Assembly: GCA_900554515.1 (NCBI GenBank)
Contig: USHN01000001.1
Coordinates: forward strand, 1-64,000
DNA length: 64,000 nucleotides
DNA from: an uncultured Acidaminococcus sp.
Lineage (GTDB): Bacteria; Bacillota; Negativicutes; Acidaminococcales; Acidaminococcaceae
Direction of reading: 5' to 3'
Shown: positions 44,486-52,503 of the stretch, piece after piece
How positions within the stretch are numbered: position 1 is the first letter of the stretch
Layout: every line of letters begins with the position of its first letter
The notes under the pieces: generated by a model
What the model saw: the letters and a program-made list of their open reading frames with translations, nothing else
Told to the model about the DNA's origin: nothing
Databases searched by the model: none
Program-made: the position numbers and the translations under genes

Positions 44486-45301
44486 ATGGAACTAAAGATG
44501 ATAAAAGCTGATCCTAGTGGCAACCAGACGATATTTGTTTTGGATCCTGTACCGCAAGCGCAGCGGGCAAAAGTCAACGCAGCCCTCTTAGCGCTAGATC
44601 CCAAGGCAGAGCAAGCAGGCTGCCTGCAGTTGTCGGACCATACCGCCCAGCTGGAAATGATGGGCGGAGAATTCTGCGGGAATGCCACCCGCAGTGCCGG
44701 TGCTTATGCCCTACGGAAATTGGAAGAAAAAGAAGGGATATTTTCCGTTTCTTGCAGTGGGTGTCCTCATCCGCTTACCGTGACGGCAAAAAAAGTTCGG
44801 AACAATGTATATGAAGCCAACGTCCGCCTGGATGCGCCGCTTACGATGGAAAATTTCAACCTGTCCTACGAGCGGGAAAGCATTACCTGCGATAAAGTTG
44901 TCCTGCCCGGGATTGAGCATTACGTGTATTTTACACTAAACCTGGATGCGATAGACAAAAAACAGCTGTTTCATTCTCTTCAGCAGGAGTTATCCCGCTA
45001 TCCCCAGGTACCGGCCTATGGACTTATGCTGGTTGAAACCGGCACCTTCCGGATGATTCCCGCCGTGTACGTCACTGCAACAGGAACGCTGTACTGGGAA
45101 AACAGCTGCGGCAGCGGCAGTGCAGCAGTCGCCGCAGCCCTTGCCAAACAACAAGGCCGCTCCATTGCCACTACCTTGTTAGAACCGGGTGGAAAAATAA
45201 ACATTGAGGCGGTGTACAAGGACGGCGCCGTCCAGGAAATCACCATCGGCGGTCCTGTTAAGTTCGAAGAAGAAAAAACAGTAGCGTTGCAAATTTCTTG
45301 A
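44486..45301 (+). CDS. DapF-fold amino-acid racemase/epimerase
   Basis: The 271-residue protein has the two-lobed diaminopimelate epimerase fold, with a catalytic cysteine pair: Cys64 in GEFCGNATRS and Cys208 in ENSCGSGSAAVA. Genuine DapF usually reads CGNGxRC and GCGAGT. Here the second residues differ, so the substrate is probably not diaminopimelate; histidine racemase-like and related enzymes are candidates. The ATG at 44486 has AAAGGA. It stands alone before a tRNA gene whose promoter overlaps its stop. Confidence 0.75.
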   Translation: MELKMIKADPSGNQTIFVLDPVPQAQRAKVNAALLALDPKAEQAGCLQLSDHTAQLEMMGGEFCGNATRSAGAYALRKLEEKEGIFSVSCSGCPHPLTVTAKKVRNNVYEANVRLDAPLTMENFNLSYERESITCDKVVLPGIEHYVYFTLNLDAIDKKQLFHSLQQELSRYPQVPAYGLMLVETGTFRMIPAVYVTATGTLYWENSCGSGSAAVAAALAKQQGRSIATTLLEPGGKINIEAVYKDGAVQEITIGGPVKFEEEKTVALQIS

Positions 45302-45327
45302 CAGCATTTCCTGCTGCGTGCTATAAT
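45298..45327 (+). promoter_or_regulatory. Promoter of tRNA-Leu
   Basis: TTGACA (45298-45303) and a perfect TATAAT (45322-45327) are 18 bases apart. The -35 box overlaps the stop codon of the racemase gene. Confidence 0.8.
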
Positions 45328-45354
45328 TCTCTTGTTGTGATGCTTCGCAACGTT

Positions 45355-45441
45355 GCCGAAGTGGCGGAATTGGCAGACGCACTTGACTCAAAATCAAGCG
45401 GCCTTAAAACCGTGCCGGTTCGAGTCCGGCCTTCGGCACCA
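45355..45441 (+). tRNA. tRNA-Leu(CAA)
   Basis: The acceptor GCCGAAG pairs with CTTCGGC, and ACCA at the 3' end is encoded. A long variable arm marks a class II tRNA. The anticodon loop CTCAAAA carries CAA (45389-45391), which reads TTG codons for Leu. TTG is also used as a start codon by several genes here. Confidence 0.96.
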
Positions 45442-45452
45442 ATCGCTTTTAC

Positions 45453-45479
45453 AGCCAGTCTATTGGGACTGGCTTTTTT
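45453..45479 (+). terminator. Terminator after tRNA-Leu
   Basis: The stem AGCCAGTC / GACTGGCT (45453-45460, 45467-45474) is followed by TTTTTT. Confidence 0.85.
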
Positions 45480-45486
45480 CTTGCCA

Positions 45487-45532
45487 ATATATAGCAATAG
45501 GGAGGCCAGGTGGCCTCCCTATTGCTATATAT
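45487..45532. repeat. 21-base perfect inverted repeat downstream of metQ
   Basis: The arms at 45487-45507 and 45512-45532 are exact complements around an AGGT loop. The flanks have no T tract on either strand, so it is not a standard intrinsic terminator, although it lies 15 bases after the metQ stop. Confidence 0.85.
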
Positions 45533-45546
45533 GCGCTATGCATAGT

Positions 45547-46377
45547 TTATTTTGCAGGAACGATGGTTCCTTTGAATTTTTCTTCGATGAATTTCTTTAC
45601 TGCATCGGAATGGAAAATTTCCGCAATCTTTTTATATTCCGGTTTATCCTTATCCTTGGCACGGGCAGCCAGCACCATTACAGCTAGCGGTTCGTCATCT
45701 TTTTCCCAGAAGAGGCCTTGTTTTTTCACATCCATGCCGCTGCTCATCACGTAGTTCATGGTAATCACCGCCAGATCCACGTCATCCAGGCTGCGGGGTA
45801 GCTGGGCTGCTTCCAATTCCTTAAATTGCAGATGCTTTGGATTTTCTGCCACGTCCGCCGCGGTAGCTTTAAATCCTACGCCCGGTTTCAGCTTGATTAG
45901 GCCTGCTTTCTCCAATAGCACCAGGCCCCGGCCTCCGTTTGTGGGATCATTGGGGATGGCTACAACAGCGCCATCTTTAAGCGCTTTCAAATCATGTACT
46001 TTGTTGCTATAAATCCCCATGCGCATCAAAATGGTATTGCCAATAGGAACCAGGTCGGTTTTATTCTGGGTATTGAAGTTCTTTAAGAAGGGCGCATGCT
46101 GATAGCTGTTCAGGTCCAAATCCCCTTCTGCCAAGGCCTTATCCGGCGTGATGTAATCACTGAATTCCACCACTTCCACATTCAGGCCTTGTTTTTTTGC
46201 TTCTTCCGCTACTGCATGAACCACATCTGCGTGAGGCCCTGCCGTAGCGCCGATTTTAATGGGCTTACTGTTTGTGCTGGTGCTCTGCTTTGTATCTCCG
46301 CTACTTCCACAGCCGGAAATCAATACGGCGGTAGCTGCCAGCGCTGCCAAAAATAAATTCAACCGTTTCTTGTTCAT
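45547..46377 (-). CDS. metQ: Methionine-binding lipoprotein MetQ
   Basis: MetQ is the substrate-binding lipoprotein of the MetNIQ importer. The 276-residue chain has a signal peptide ending in the lipobox LISGC. The mature part has the NLPA family features IKIGATAGPHADVV, VVEFSDYITPDKAL, DLDLNSYQHAPFL and IPNDPTNGGRGLVLL. The ATG at 46377 is chosen by family alignment. It has its own promoter and no S-box, unlike metNI some 36 kb away. Confidence 0.94.
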   Translation of the reverse strand: MNKKRLNLFLAALAATAVLISGCGSSGDTKQSTSTNSKPIKIGATAGPHADVVHAVAEEAKKQGLNVEVVEFSDYITPDKALAEGDLDLNSYQHAPFLKNFNTQNKTDLVPIGNTILMRMGIYSNKVHDLKALKDGAVVAIPNDPTNGGRGLVLLEKAGLIKLKPGVGFKATAADVAENPKHLQFKELEAAQLPRSLDDVDLAVITMNYVMSSGMDVKKQGLFWEKDDEPLAVMVLAARAKDKDKPEYKKIAEIFHSDAVKKFIEEKFKGTIVPAK

Positions 46378-46425
46378 CTTCCCCATCTCCAATTCCTAGA
46401 ATAACAGTAGATAATAATTGTTCCT

Positions 46426-46454
46426 ATCATAGAAAAAGGTGACAGGTTTGTCAA
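46426..46454 (-). promoter_or_regulatory. metQ promoter without S-box
   Basis: On the minus strand TTGACA (46449-46454) and TATGAT (46426-46431) are 17 bases apart. Only about 50 bases separate the -10 from the start codon, too few for an S-box aptamer. Confidence 0.8.
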
Positions 46455-46518
46455 GATTTTTTCACGAGAAATAAGAAATGCAACTTCTTTTTTGAATTGA
46501 TTGTTTCAATCGAAACGT

Positions 46519-47442
46519 TTATTTTTCGTACTGCGCCTTATACCAGGCGTAAGTCCGTGCAATTCCCTGCGAAAGTTCCATAGTCGGTTCCATGCCCAAA
46601 GTCAGTTTCAACCGCTCATTGCTGAGCACCGAACGAAGGATGTCTCCTGTCCGCGGCAGCGCATAATGAATGGGGAAAGCGTGTCCCACAGCCTTACGAA
46701 AACTTTCCAGCAGATCCTGCAGGCTTGTTTCCTTTCCCGTCGATACATTCATGAAATGAAACCCTTTGAGGGGCAAAGCTGCTACCATCGCTTGGGCAAT
46801 ATCCCCTGCATAGACAAAATCTCGGGTTTGGGATCCATCTCCATAGATGGTAACTCCCTGGTTTTCACTGAGGAGCCGGCAGAAAATACTGATGACACCG
46901 CCTTCTCCCTTTTCGCCCTGTCGCTCGCCATAAACATTGGCAAACCGAAAGACAGTGGCATTGATGCCGTATAGTTCATGATATACCCGGAGATAATGCT
47001 CCGAAGTCAATTTGGTAATTCCATAGGGGGACAAGGGTTGTAACGTCTCTGTCTCCACCAAAGGAATATTGGGATTATCCCCATATACGGCTGCACTGGA
47101 AGAAAACAGCACATGGGGTACCTGATAATTTCGGCAGTTTTCCAGAATCTGCAACAGACCCTCCAGATTAATCTGGCAATCCAGCACCGGATTAGCGATA
47201 GAGTCCGGCACCATGGTCTGGGCTGCCAGATGGATCACCGCATCAAAATGTCTATGGGCAAAGATTTTTTTCACAACAGCCGCATCCCGCACATCTCCTT
47301 CCACAAATTCCATTCCAGAAGGAATATGGGAGCGCGATCCGCTGGTGAGATTATCCAGTACCGTTACCTGAGCCTTCCCTTGCAAAAGCCTCAGCACGTG
47401 GGATCCAATAAACCCGGCCCCGCCTGTTACCAATACTTGCAT
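46519..47442 (-). CDS. NAD-dependent epimerase (UDP-glucose 4-epimerase-like)
   Basis: This is a 307-residue extended short-chain dehydrogenase. The NAD motif is GGAGFIGSH. Catalytic residues lie in SSSAAVYG and YGITK (YxxxK), and NVYGERQG is typical of nucleotide-sugar epimerases. The likely product is UDP-galactose or a related sugar for the surface polysaccharide. The ATG at 47442 is set by the family start MQVLVTGG. It is not adjacent to the polysaccharide cluster. Confidence 0.88.
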   Translation of the reverse strand: MQVLVTGGAGFIGSHVLRLLQGKAQVTVLDNLTSGSRSHIPSGMEFVEGDVRDAAVVKKIFAHRHFDAVIHLAAQTMVPDSIANPVLDCQINLEGLLQILENCRNYQVPHVLFSSSAAVYGDNPNIPLVETETLQPLSPYGITKLTSEHYLRVYHELYGINATVFRFANVYGERQGEKGEGGVISIFCRLLSENQGVTIYGDGSQTRDFVYAGDIAQAMVAALPLKGFHFMNVSTGKETSLQDLLESFRKAVGHAFPIHYALPRTGDILRSVLSNERLKLTLGMEPTMELSQGIARTYAWYKAQYEK

Positions 47443-47580
47443 GGCATTACACCTTCCACTCATAAGTAATATAGTATTAGTCTATCATATTTGGCCTATC
47501 CCGCAATAAATTTCTCTTAAAGAAAAGATAAACTAGCAAAGAGGGGGATACATGCAACTATTTGTGAAAACCATTTTTTC

Positions 47581-48081
47581 TTATAGGCCGAGCTGCTTGA
47601 TCATACGAGAAAGAGCACCCGCAGTGACATTAAAATCCCAGTCTACTGGTATAGTGTAGTCGGAATATCTGACGTATAAAGGCAAGCGTTCCTTGTACAA
47701 GACCGTCAATCGGTCTTCTTTCGCATTCAGCAGGGGACGGGTAGTTTTATCTACACAGGCAGCGATATCTTTGAGTGTACGGTCCAAAAAGAAAACTTTC
47801 CCCGTCTTTCTCAGGGCTTCCATATTTTCCGGCCGCTTGACCACGCCCCCACCGCAGGAAATAATAATATTTTCTTTTGCGGACAGGTGCCCCACAACCT
47901 GGGTTTCCGCGTCCCGAAACACATTTTCCCCTTCGCGAAACAAATCAGCAATCGTACGGCCGGTCACCCGTACGACCTCATCATCTGCGTCTACAACGGT
48001 CCGTCCCAAAAGCACGCTGAGTTTTTTGCCGATGGTAGTTTTTCCGGCACCGGGCATTCCGATAAGCACAATATTCGTCAT
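47581..48081 (-). CDS. aroK: Shikimate kinase
   Basis: AroK phosphorylates shikimate on the way to chorismate. The P-loop GMPGAGKTT (residues 8-16), the ADDEV and FRDAE (shikimate-binding) segments, and CGGGVV are clear in 166 residues. The ATG overlaps the pheA stop (ATGA). It is the last gene of the aromatic operon. Confidence 0.95.
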   Translation of the reverse strand: MTNIVLIGMPGAGKTTIGKKLSVLLGRTVVDADDEVVRVTGRTIADLFREGENVFRDAETQVVGHLSAKENIIISCGGGVVKRPENMEALRKTGKVFFLDRTLKDIAACVDKTTRPLLNAKEDRLTVLYKERLPLYVRYSDYTIPVDWDFNVTAGALSRMIKQLGL

Positions 48082-48926
48082 GGAGCAGCCTCCTTTTGGT
48101 GATCCGCCGGATAGTTCCCTAAAATCCTATAATCTTTCGTATCCACCCATAACTCTCCCAATGCTTTCTGCACATTTTCATCCGTCAAATGTCCGGTAAT
48201 ATCCATATGGAAATAATATTCCCAGGGGCGGCCGGCGATGGGACGGGATTCAATATTAGTCATGTTGATCCCATACCGGGCAAAATGTCCCAGCACCCGG
48301 TACAACGCACCCGGCCTATGTTCCAAATTTACGGTCAGGGTAATTTTATCCGCCTGAGGCGTAATTTCTTTTTCCTTGCTGATAACGATAAACCGGGTGT
48401 AATTGCTTTGGTTGGTATTGATGCCCTTTTGCAAGATCTCCAGGTCATACTGTGCGGCAGCTCGGGCGTCCGCCACTGCTGCCATATAGTTTGTCTTTTT
48501 CGTAGCCACCATTTCTGCGGCTTTGGCCGTGTTGTAATAATTAAAGAATTTCATCTGAGGATGCTTTTTAAAAAATTCCTGACACTGGGAAAATCCCTGG
48601 GGATGGGAATACACTTCGGTTACGGATTCCATTTTAGTACCAGGACAAGCCATCAGGCAGTGTTCCACCTTGATAATTTTCTCTCCTACAATAAAAGCGC
48701 TGTAGCGGCGTACCAAGTCATAGGTCTCTGTAATGCCGCCGGTAGAAGAATTTTCTACGGCAAAAACGCCGTACCGGATTTCGCCTGCCATAACAGCCCG
48801 CACTACATCCTCAAACAAGGGATAATTTTTGATGGCAACGGGCTGCCCAGCAAAAAATTCCTGCAGGGCAATGTAGCTATAGGCACCTGGCACCCCCTGG
48901 TACCCAACCTGGATATTTTTTTCCAT
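48078..48926 (-). CDS. pheA: Prephenate dehydratase
   Basis: PheA converts prephenate to phenylpyruvate for phenylalanine. This is the monofunctional form of 282 residues without a chorismate mutase domain. The catalytic domain starts VGYQGVPGAYSYIA and contains the NYTRFIVI motif. The C-terminal ACT domain shows GALYRVL and ESRP, the phenylalanine-sensing site. The ATG at 48926 has GGGGGTG, which rejects the longer frame. It lies four bases after aroC. Confidence 0.95.
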   Translation of the reverse strand: MEKNIQVGYQGVPGAYSYIALQEFFAGQPVAIKNYPLFEDVVRAVMAGEIRYGVFAVENSSTGGITETYDLVRRYSAFIVGEKIIKVEHCLMACPGTKMESVTEVYSHPQGFSQCQEFFKKHPQMKFFNYYNTAKAAEMVATKKTNYMAAVADARAAAQYDLEILQKGINTNQSNYTRFIVISKEKEITPQADKITLTVNLEHRPGALYRVLGHFARYGINMTNIESRPIAGRPWEYYFHMDITGHLTDENVQKALGELWVDTKDYRILGNYPADHQKEAAP

Positions 48927-48930
48927 GGTT

Positions 48931-49989
48931 TCACCCCCACATTGCCACACAGTACAGATCCAGCAGTGTCCACGCCGTCACCGCTTCTACTACGGGCACG
49001 GCACGGGGCACGATACAAGGATCATGGCGGCCCGTAATGGTCAGGACAGCATTTTCTTTTTTTGCCACATCCACTGTCTGCTGGGGCCTGCTAATGGATG
49101 GGGTAGGTTTTATAGCCACAGAAAATACCAAGGGCATTCCATTAGAAATACCGCCTGTCACACCGCCATTGTGATTGGTCAGGCAGTGTACACATCCTTC
49201 TTTATATTCCATGGCATCATTGGCCTGGCTGCCCCGCAGCCCTGAAAATCCAAATCCGTCCCCAAATCCTACGGCCTTCACCGCAGGAATCGAAAAAAGA
49301 ATCTGGGATAACCGGCTTTCCACGGAGTCAAAAAAAGGTTCACCGAGGCCGATTGGCATATTAATCGCCATGCACTCAATGACGCCGCCCACAGAATCTT
49401 TTTCTTCCCGGGCTTTTGCAATCGCATTTTCCATAGCGCCTCGTTTTGCTTCATCCAAAAGGGGCAGTGTCTGTTTTCCCAACGTATGGAGGATTTCGGC
49501 AGGTTCTCCCTGCGGATTAAACGGCGTATCAAAAATTCCTGCCAGCGATGCAATATGGGCTCCCACTGCAATCTTTTTTTGCCGCAGGATCTGTTTAGCA
49601 ATCGCTCCGGAAAAACTGCCGCCGCCTCGGTAATCGTTACACCCTTTGTATTTTATATACCCTGCATAATCCCCATGCCCGGGGCGCATGACAGCTTGCA
49701 ACTGGCTATAATCTTTAGAATAGGCATTTGTATTGACAATCCTGGCACAAAGCGGCATGCCGGTAGTCTTTCCGTTAAAAAAGCCACTTTCAATCACAGG
49801 GCTATCGGCTTCGTTGCGTGAAGTGGTGAGCTTAGATTTTCCCGGTGCCCGCCGCTGCATTTCCCGATGGATTTCCTGCATATCCAGCACAACACCCGCC
49901 GGCAATCCATCAATCACCACACCGATACTGGGACCGTGGGATTCCCCAAAAAGGGTCAGTTTGATTCTTTCACCTATCGTACTGCTCAT
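48931..49989 (-). CDS. aroC: Chorismate synthase
   Basis: AroC makes chorismate from EPSP using reduced FMN. The 352-residue chain starts MSSTIGERIKLTLFGESHG. The conserved RPGHGDY, SARET-type GGGSFSGAI and DPC segments are present. The start at 49989 has a GGGAGGG site and overlaps the aroA end by 20 bases. The order in the operon is tyrA-aroA-aroC-pheA-aroK. Confidence 0.96.
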   Translation of the reverse strand: MSSTIGERIKLTLFGESHGPSIGVVIDGLPAGVVLDMQEIHREMQRRAPGKSKLTTSRNEADSPVIESGFFNGKTTGMPLCARIVNTNAYSKDYSQLQAVMRPGHGDYAGYIKYKGCNDYRGGGSFSGAIAKQILRQKKIAVGAHIASLAGIFDTPFNPQGEPAEILHTLGKQTLPLLDEAKRGAMENAIAKAREEKDSVGGVIECMAINMPIGLGEPFFDSVESRLSQILFSIPAVKAVGFGDGFGFSGLRGSQANDAMEYKEGCVHCLTNHNGGVTGGISNGMPLVFSVAIKPTPSISRPQQTVDVAKKENAVLTITGRHDPCIVPRAVPVVEAVTAWTLLDLYCVAMWG

Positions 49990-51274
49990 AACGCCCTCCC
50001 AGTTGCTTGAAATCTTTCCAAAAATCCGGATAGGATTTGGCAACACAATCTGTTCCTTTTAAAATAATAGGCTGCCGGCACCGGATGGAAGCGACAGCAA
50101 GACTCATCGCAACCCGGTGATCATTCCAGCATTCCACAATACCTCCGGAAAAAGATGCCACACCGTCAATAGATAGCCCATCCGGTTTTTCCGTAATATG
50201 AGCGCCCAGCTTAGTAAGTTCTGTCGCCATCGCCGCCAGTCGGTCGCATTCTTTTAACCTGAGTCGCCCGGCATGGATAATTTCCGTGTGCCCTTGGCTC
50301 AGTGCTGCCGCTACTGTCAGGACAGGAATCAGATCCGGGCAATCCGCTGCATCAATCGTCGTTCCCGTGCTACAGGCAGGTTGACTGACTAGGGTATTCG
50401 CTACAAAATCCACGTTTCCCCCCATCTTTCGCAAGAGGGGCATAATGGCCCGGTCACCCTGGCATGATTGGGCATTCATGCCAGCTAAGCTAATATTTTC
50501 TCCCAGCATGCCTGCCACAAGCCAAAACGCCGCTTGAGAATAATCTCCTTCCACATGCGTATCTTGGGAAATATACTGCTGGTTTCTCGGAATATCATAA
50601 TGGCGATAATTTGTATGATGAATGGTGATACCGTATTGCTGCAACGCTGCCATCGTCAGGGCGATATAGCTCCAGGATTCCAGCTTGCCCACAATGTCCA
50701 AAGTGGAGTCTCCCGGCAAAAGGGGAAGGGCAAATAAAAGGCCGCTGATAAACTGGCTGCTCACATCCCCGGGAAGGGTAAACTGCCCCGGACGCAGCGG
50801 ACCCTGCACTGTAAGAGGGAAATGATTCGTCTGGCTGCCTTCTTGGAATACCAGCCCCTGTTTTCTAAAAATATCCACATAGGGAGATAAGGGGTGACTT
50901 CCCAATTTACCGGATCCGGTAAAGATAATTTTCTCTCCAGATAGTGCCGCCAAAGGAATCATAAAGCGCAATGTAGACCCTGACTCCCTGCAGTCCAGCA
51001 ATTTTCCTGTCAGCTCATGCTTCATGCCGTGAACCTGAAAGCAGGTCCATCCATCTTTTCCCTGGCTGGCGGCAATTTTCGCTCCCAGCTGTTCTAAACA
51101 GGTGCAGGTAGCCTCTATATCTTCACTGCTGCTGACGCCGTCTATCCGGCTCTTCCCTTCTGCCAGTGCCGCACAGATAAGGGCCCGGTGCCCCATACTT
51201 TTGGAAGAAGGAACCTGTACGGTCCCGGTTAACGGGCTCGGGATAATTCGTAAGCTTACCTTATTTTTTCCCAT
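49970..51274 (-). CDS. aroA: EPSP synthase
   Basis: AroA transfers enolpyruvate from PEP to shikimate-3-phosphate. The 434-residue chain has VPSSKSMGHRALICAALAEG at the start, the GSTLRFMIPL segment, DCPDLIPVLTVAA, and the RLKECDRL motif near the end. The ATG overlaps tyrA by 14 bases and follows AAGGGATC. Two inside-out alpha/beta domains are expected. Confidence 0.96.
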   Translation of the reverse strand: MGKNKVSLRIIPSPLTGTVQVPSSKSMGHRALICAALAEGKSRIDGVSSSEDIEATCTCLEQLGAKIAASQGKDGWTCFQVHGMKHELTGKLLDCRESGSTLRFMIPLAALSGEKIIFTGSGKLGSHPLSPYVDIFRKQGLVFQEGSQTNHFPLTVQGPLRPGQFTLPGDVSSQFISGLLFALPLLPGDSTLDIVGKLESWSYIALTMAALQQYGITIHHTNYRHYDIPRNQQYISQDTHVEGDYSQAAFWLVAGMLGENISLAGMNAQSCQGDRAIMPLLRKMGGNVDFVANTLVSQPACSTGTTIDAADCPDLIPVLTVAAALSQGHTEIIHAGRLRLKECDRLAAMATELTKLGAHITEKPDGLSIDGVASFSGGIVECWNDHRVAMSLAVASIRCRQPIILKGTDCVAKSYPDFWKDFKQLGGRYEQYDR

Positions 51275-52127
51275 AGAACAGATCCCTTCTCTTTTGCTTG
51301 GCTTGCTCCATCATCGTTTCCAAAAGCTCCCGATTATCTTGCTGCAAAGCCTCTTTCCATTTTTCCAACTGTAGCTGCAGCTTATCGATTTCCTGTAGCA
51401 CAGGCCCTTTATTTAAGAGGAATAAATCACTCCAGAGTTTTCCATTGATATCGGCCACCCGGGTAGCATCCCGGAAAGATCCGGCGATAAAATATTTGGT
51501 ATCGGGATGCATGGAATCACTGTTAACGAGACTTACAGCCAGCACATGGGGCAAATCACTGGTATAGGCAATAATACTGTCGTGTTCTTTTACCGTGAGT
51601 TCCACCACCCGACCGCAGCCTATAGCATACGCCATATCCCGCAAGAAAGCTTCATGTTTGGGCCGGTTGCTCTTTCTTTTAATCACAATAAAATTGGCAT
51701 TTTGGAAAATCTGCAGGGTACTTTGGCTGTATCCTTTGCCTTCCCGGCCTGCCATCGGATGCGTAGGGACAAAATCCATCTCCGGCCCCAACAGCGCATC
51801 AATCTGATCTGGTGTTGTTCCTTTAATTCCCATCACGTCTGTCAGCAATACATCTTTTTTCCAGTCTCTCACATGATCCCGGACAAAAGGTACAAATGCG
51901 CCAGGATACATACAGCAGATAATTACGTCCGCTTCTCCCAGAAGCGTCGGATCAGCATCAGCCATTTCATCAATATACTTTTCATCCCGCGCCATCATGG
52001 TCACAATATGATTGGTGTCCATGCCAATAATGCGTTTAACTTTCTGAGCCTTCAGGGCTTTTGCGTAAGAACCTCCAATGAGGCCCAATCCCACAATGGC
52101 AAATACCGTGTCTTGCAATGTTTTCAT
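51261..52127 (-). CDS. tyrA: Prephenate dehydrogenase
   Basis: TyrA oxidatively decarboxylates prephenate to 4-hydroxyphenylpyruvate for tyrosine. The NAD motif is AIVGLGLIGGSYAKAL, followed by DVMGIKGTT and FVPTHPMAGREGKGY. The family start is ATG at 52127, giving 288 residues; the 35-codon upstream extension is leader sequence containing an attenuator hairpin. It is the first enzyme gene of the aromatic operon, behind a Tyr/Phe-rich leader peptide. Confidence 0.95.
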   Translation of the reverse strand: MKTLQDTVFAIVGLGLIGGSYAKALKAQKVKRIIGMDTNHIVTMMARDEKYIDEMADADPTLLGEADVIICCMYPGAFVPFVRDHVRDWKKDVLLTDVMGIKGTTPDQIDALLGPEMDFVPTHPMAGREGKGYSQSTLQIFQNANFIVIKRKSNRPKHEAFLRDMAYAIGCGRVVELTVKEHDSIIAYTSDLPHVLAVSLVNSDSMHPDTKYFIAGSFRDATRVADINGKLWSDLFLLNKGPVLQEIDKLQLQLEKWKEALQQDNRELLETMMEQAKQKRRDLFYGKK

Positions 52128-52192
52128 GCCGCTACCATCCTCTTTTCTTCCATGCTGCCTTGTTTCCTGTTCTTCCCTTCTACTCTGCTGCA

Positions 52193-52223
52193 CAAAAAAA
52201 GCAGGCCCGCAAGGAGTCTGCTC
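52193..52223 (-). terminator. Transcription attenuator before tyrA
   Basis: On the minus strand AGCAGACTC pairs with GGGCCTGCT (one mismatch) around a CTTGC loop and is followed by seven T. It lies 66 bases upstream of the tyrA start, after the leader peptide stop. A second small hairpin GGTCA/TGACC (52228-52242) lies just before it. Confidence 0.75.
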
Positions 52224-52247
52224 AATGGTCACATCTTGACCTATCCC

Positions 52248-52385
52248 TTATATTCGGAATGCCGCTCTCTTATCGGTAGTACCATCATGAAATTGATCGC
52301 ACGCAAAGTAGCCAACGCTACCATAATAGCCCTGGCTAAAAAAATACCCATATGCAGTTTGCCCAATTTCATGAGAACTTAGCAT
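52248..52385 (-). CDS. Leader peptide of the aromatic operon, rich in Tyr and Phe
   Basis: This 45-codon frame, ATG to TAA, lies between the tyr/phe operon promoter and a T-tailed hairpin. It encodes five Tyr (12, 14, 20, 21, 26) and five Phe (15, 16, 27, 32, 43), with the run AYGYFFSQGYYG in the middle. The Tyr-rich codons lie in a potential RNA hairpin (52310-52337, AGCCA...TGGCT). This is the architecture of ribosome-mediated attenuation: stalling at Tyr or Phe codons would favour antitermination. A ribosome site AAGGCGG lies about 11 bases upstream of the ATG, which is somewhat far. Confidence 0.7.
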   Translation of the reverse strand: MLSSHEIGQTAYGYFFSQGYYGSVGYFACDQFHDGTTDKRAAFRI

Positions 52386-52420
52386 CTTTCCAACCGCCTT
52401 TTTTACAATGGAATGGGTAA

Positions 52421-52449
52421 AGAATACCGTTTTTTTGAAAAACTGTCAA
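52421..52449 (-). promoter_or_regulatory. Promoter of the tyrA-aroK operon
   Basis: On the minus strand TTGACA (52444-52449) and TATTCT (52421-52426) are separated by 17 bases. The leader peptide begins about 35 bases after the -10. Confidence 0.75.
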
Positions 52450-52503
52450 TAATTTTTTCGTAATGCAAAATTTTCTAAAGAAGCTGTATCATAACTAACA
52501 ACA

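Noticed and set aside
46378..46500. S-box upstream of metQ
   Set aside because: Only a promoter and a short leader are present, and no GGAGGGACTGGCCC-type core.
51507..52382. Plus-strand open frame ending in a basic peptide near 52287-52382
   Set aside because: It is antisense to tyrA and the leader region; the minus-strand Tyr/Phe leader explains the sequence better.
52128..52450. T-box leader for the aromatic operon
   Set aside because: The T-box AGGGTGGNACCGCG core was not found; the leader peptide and T-tailed hairpin fit attenuation.
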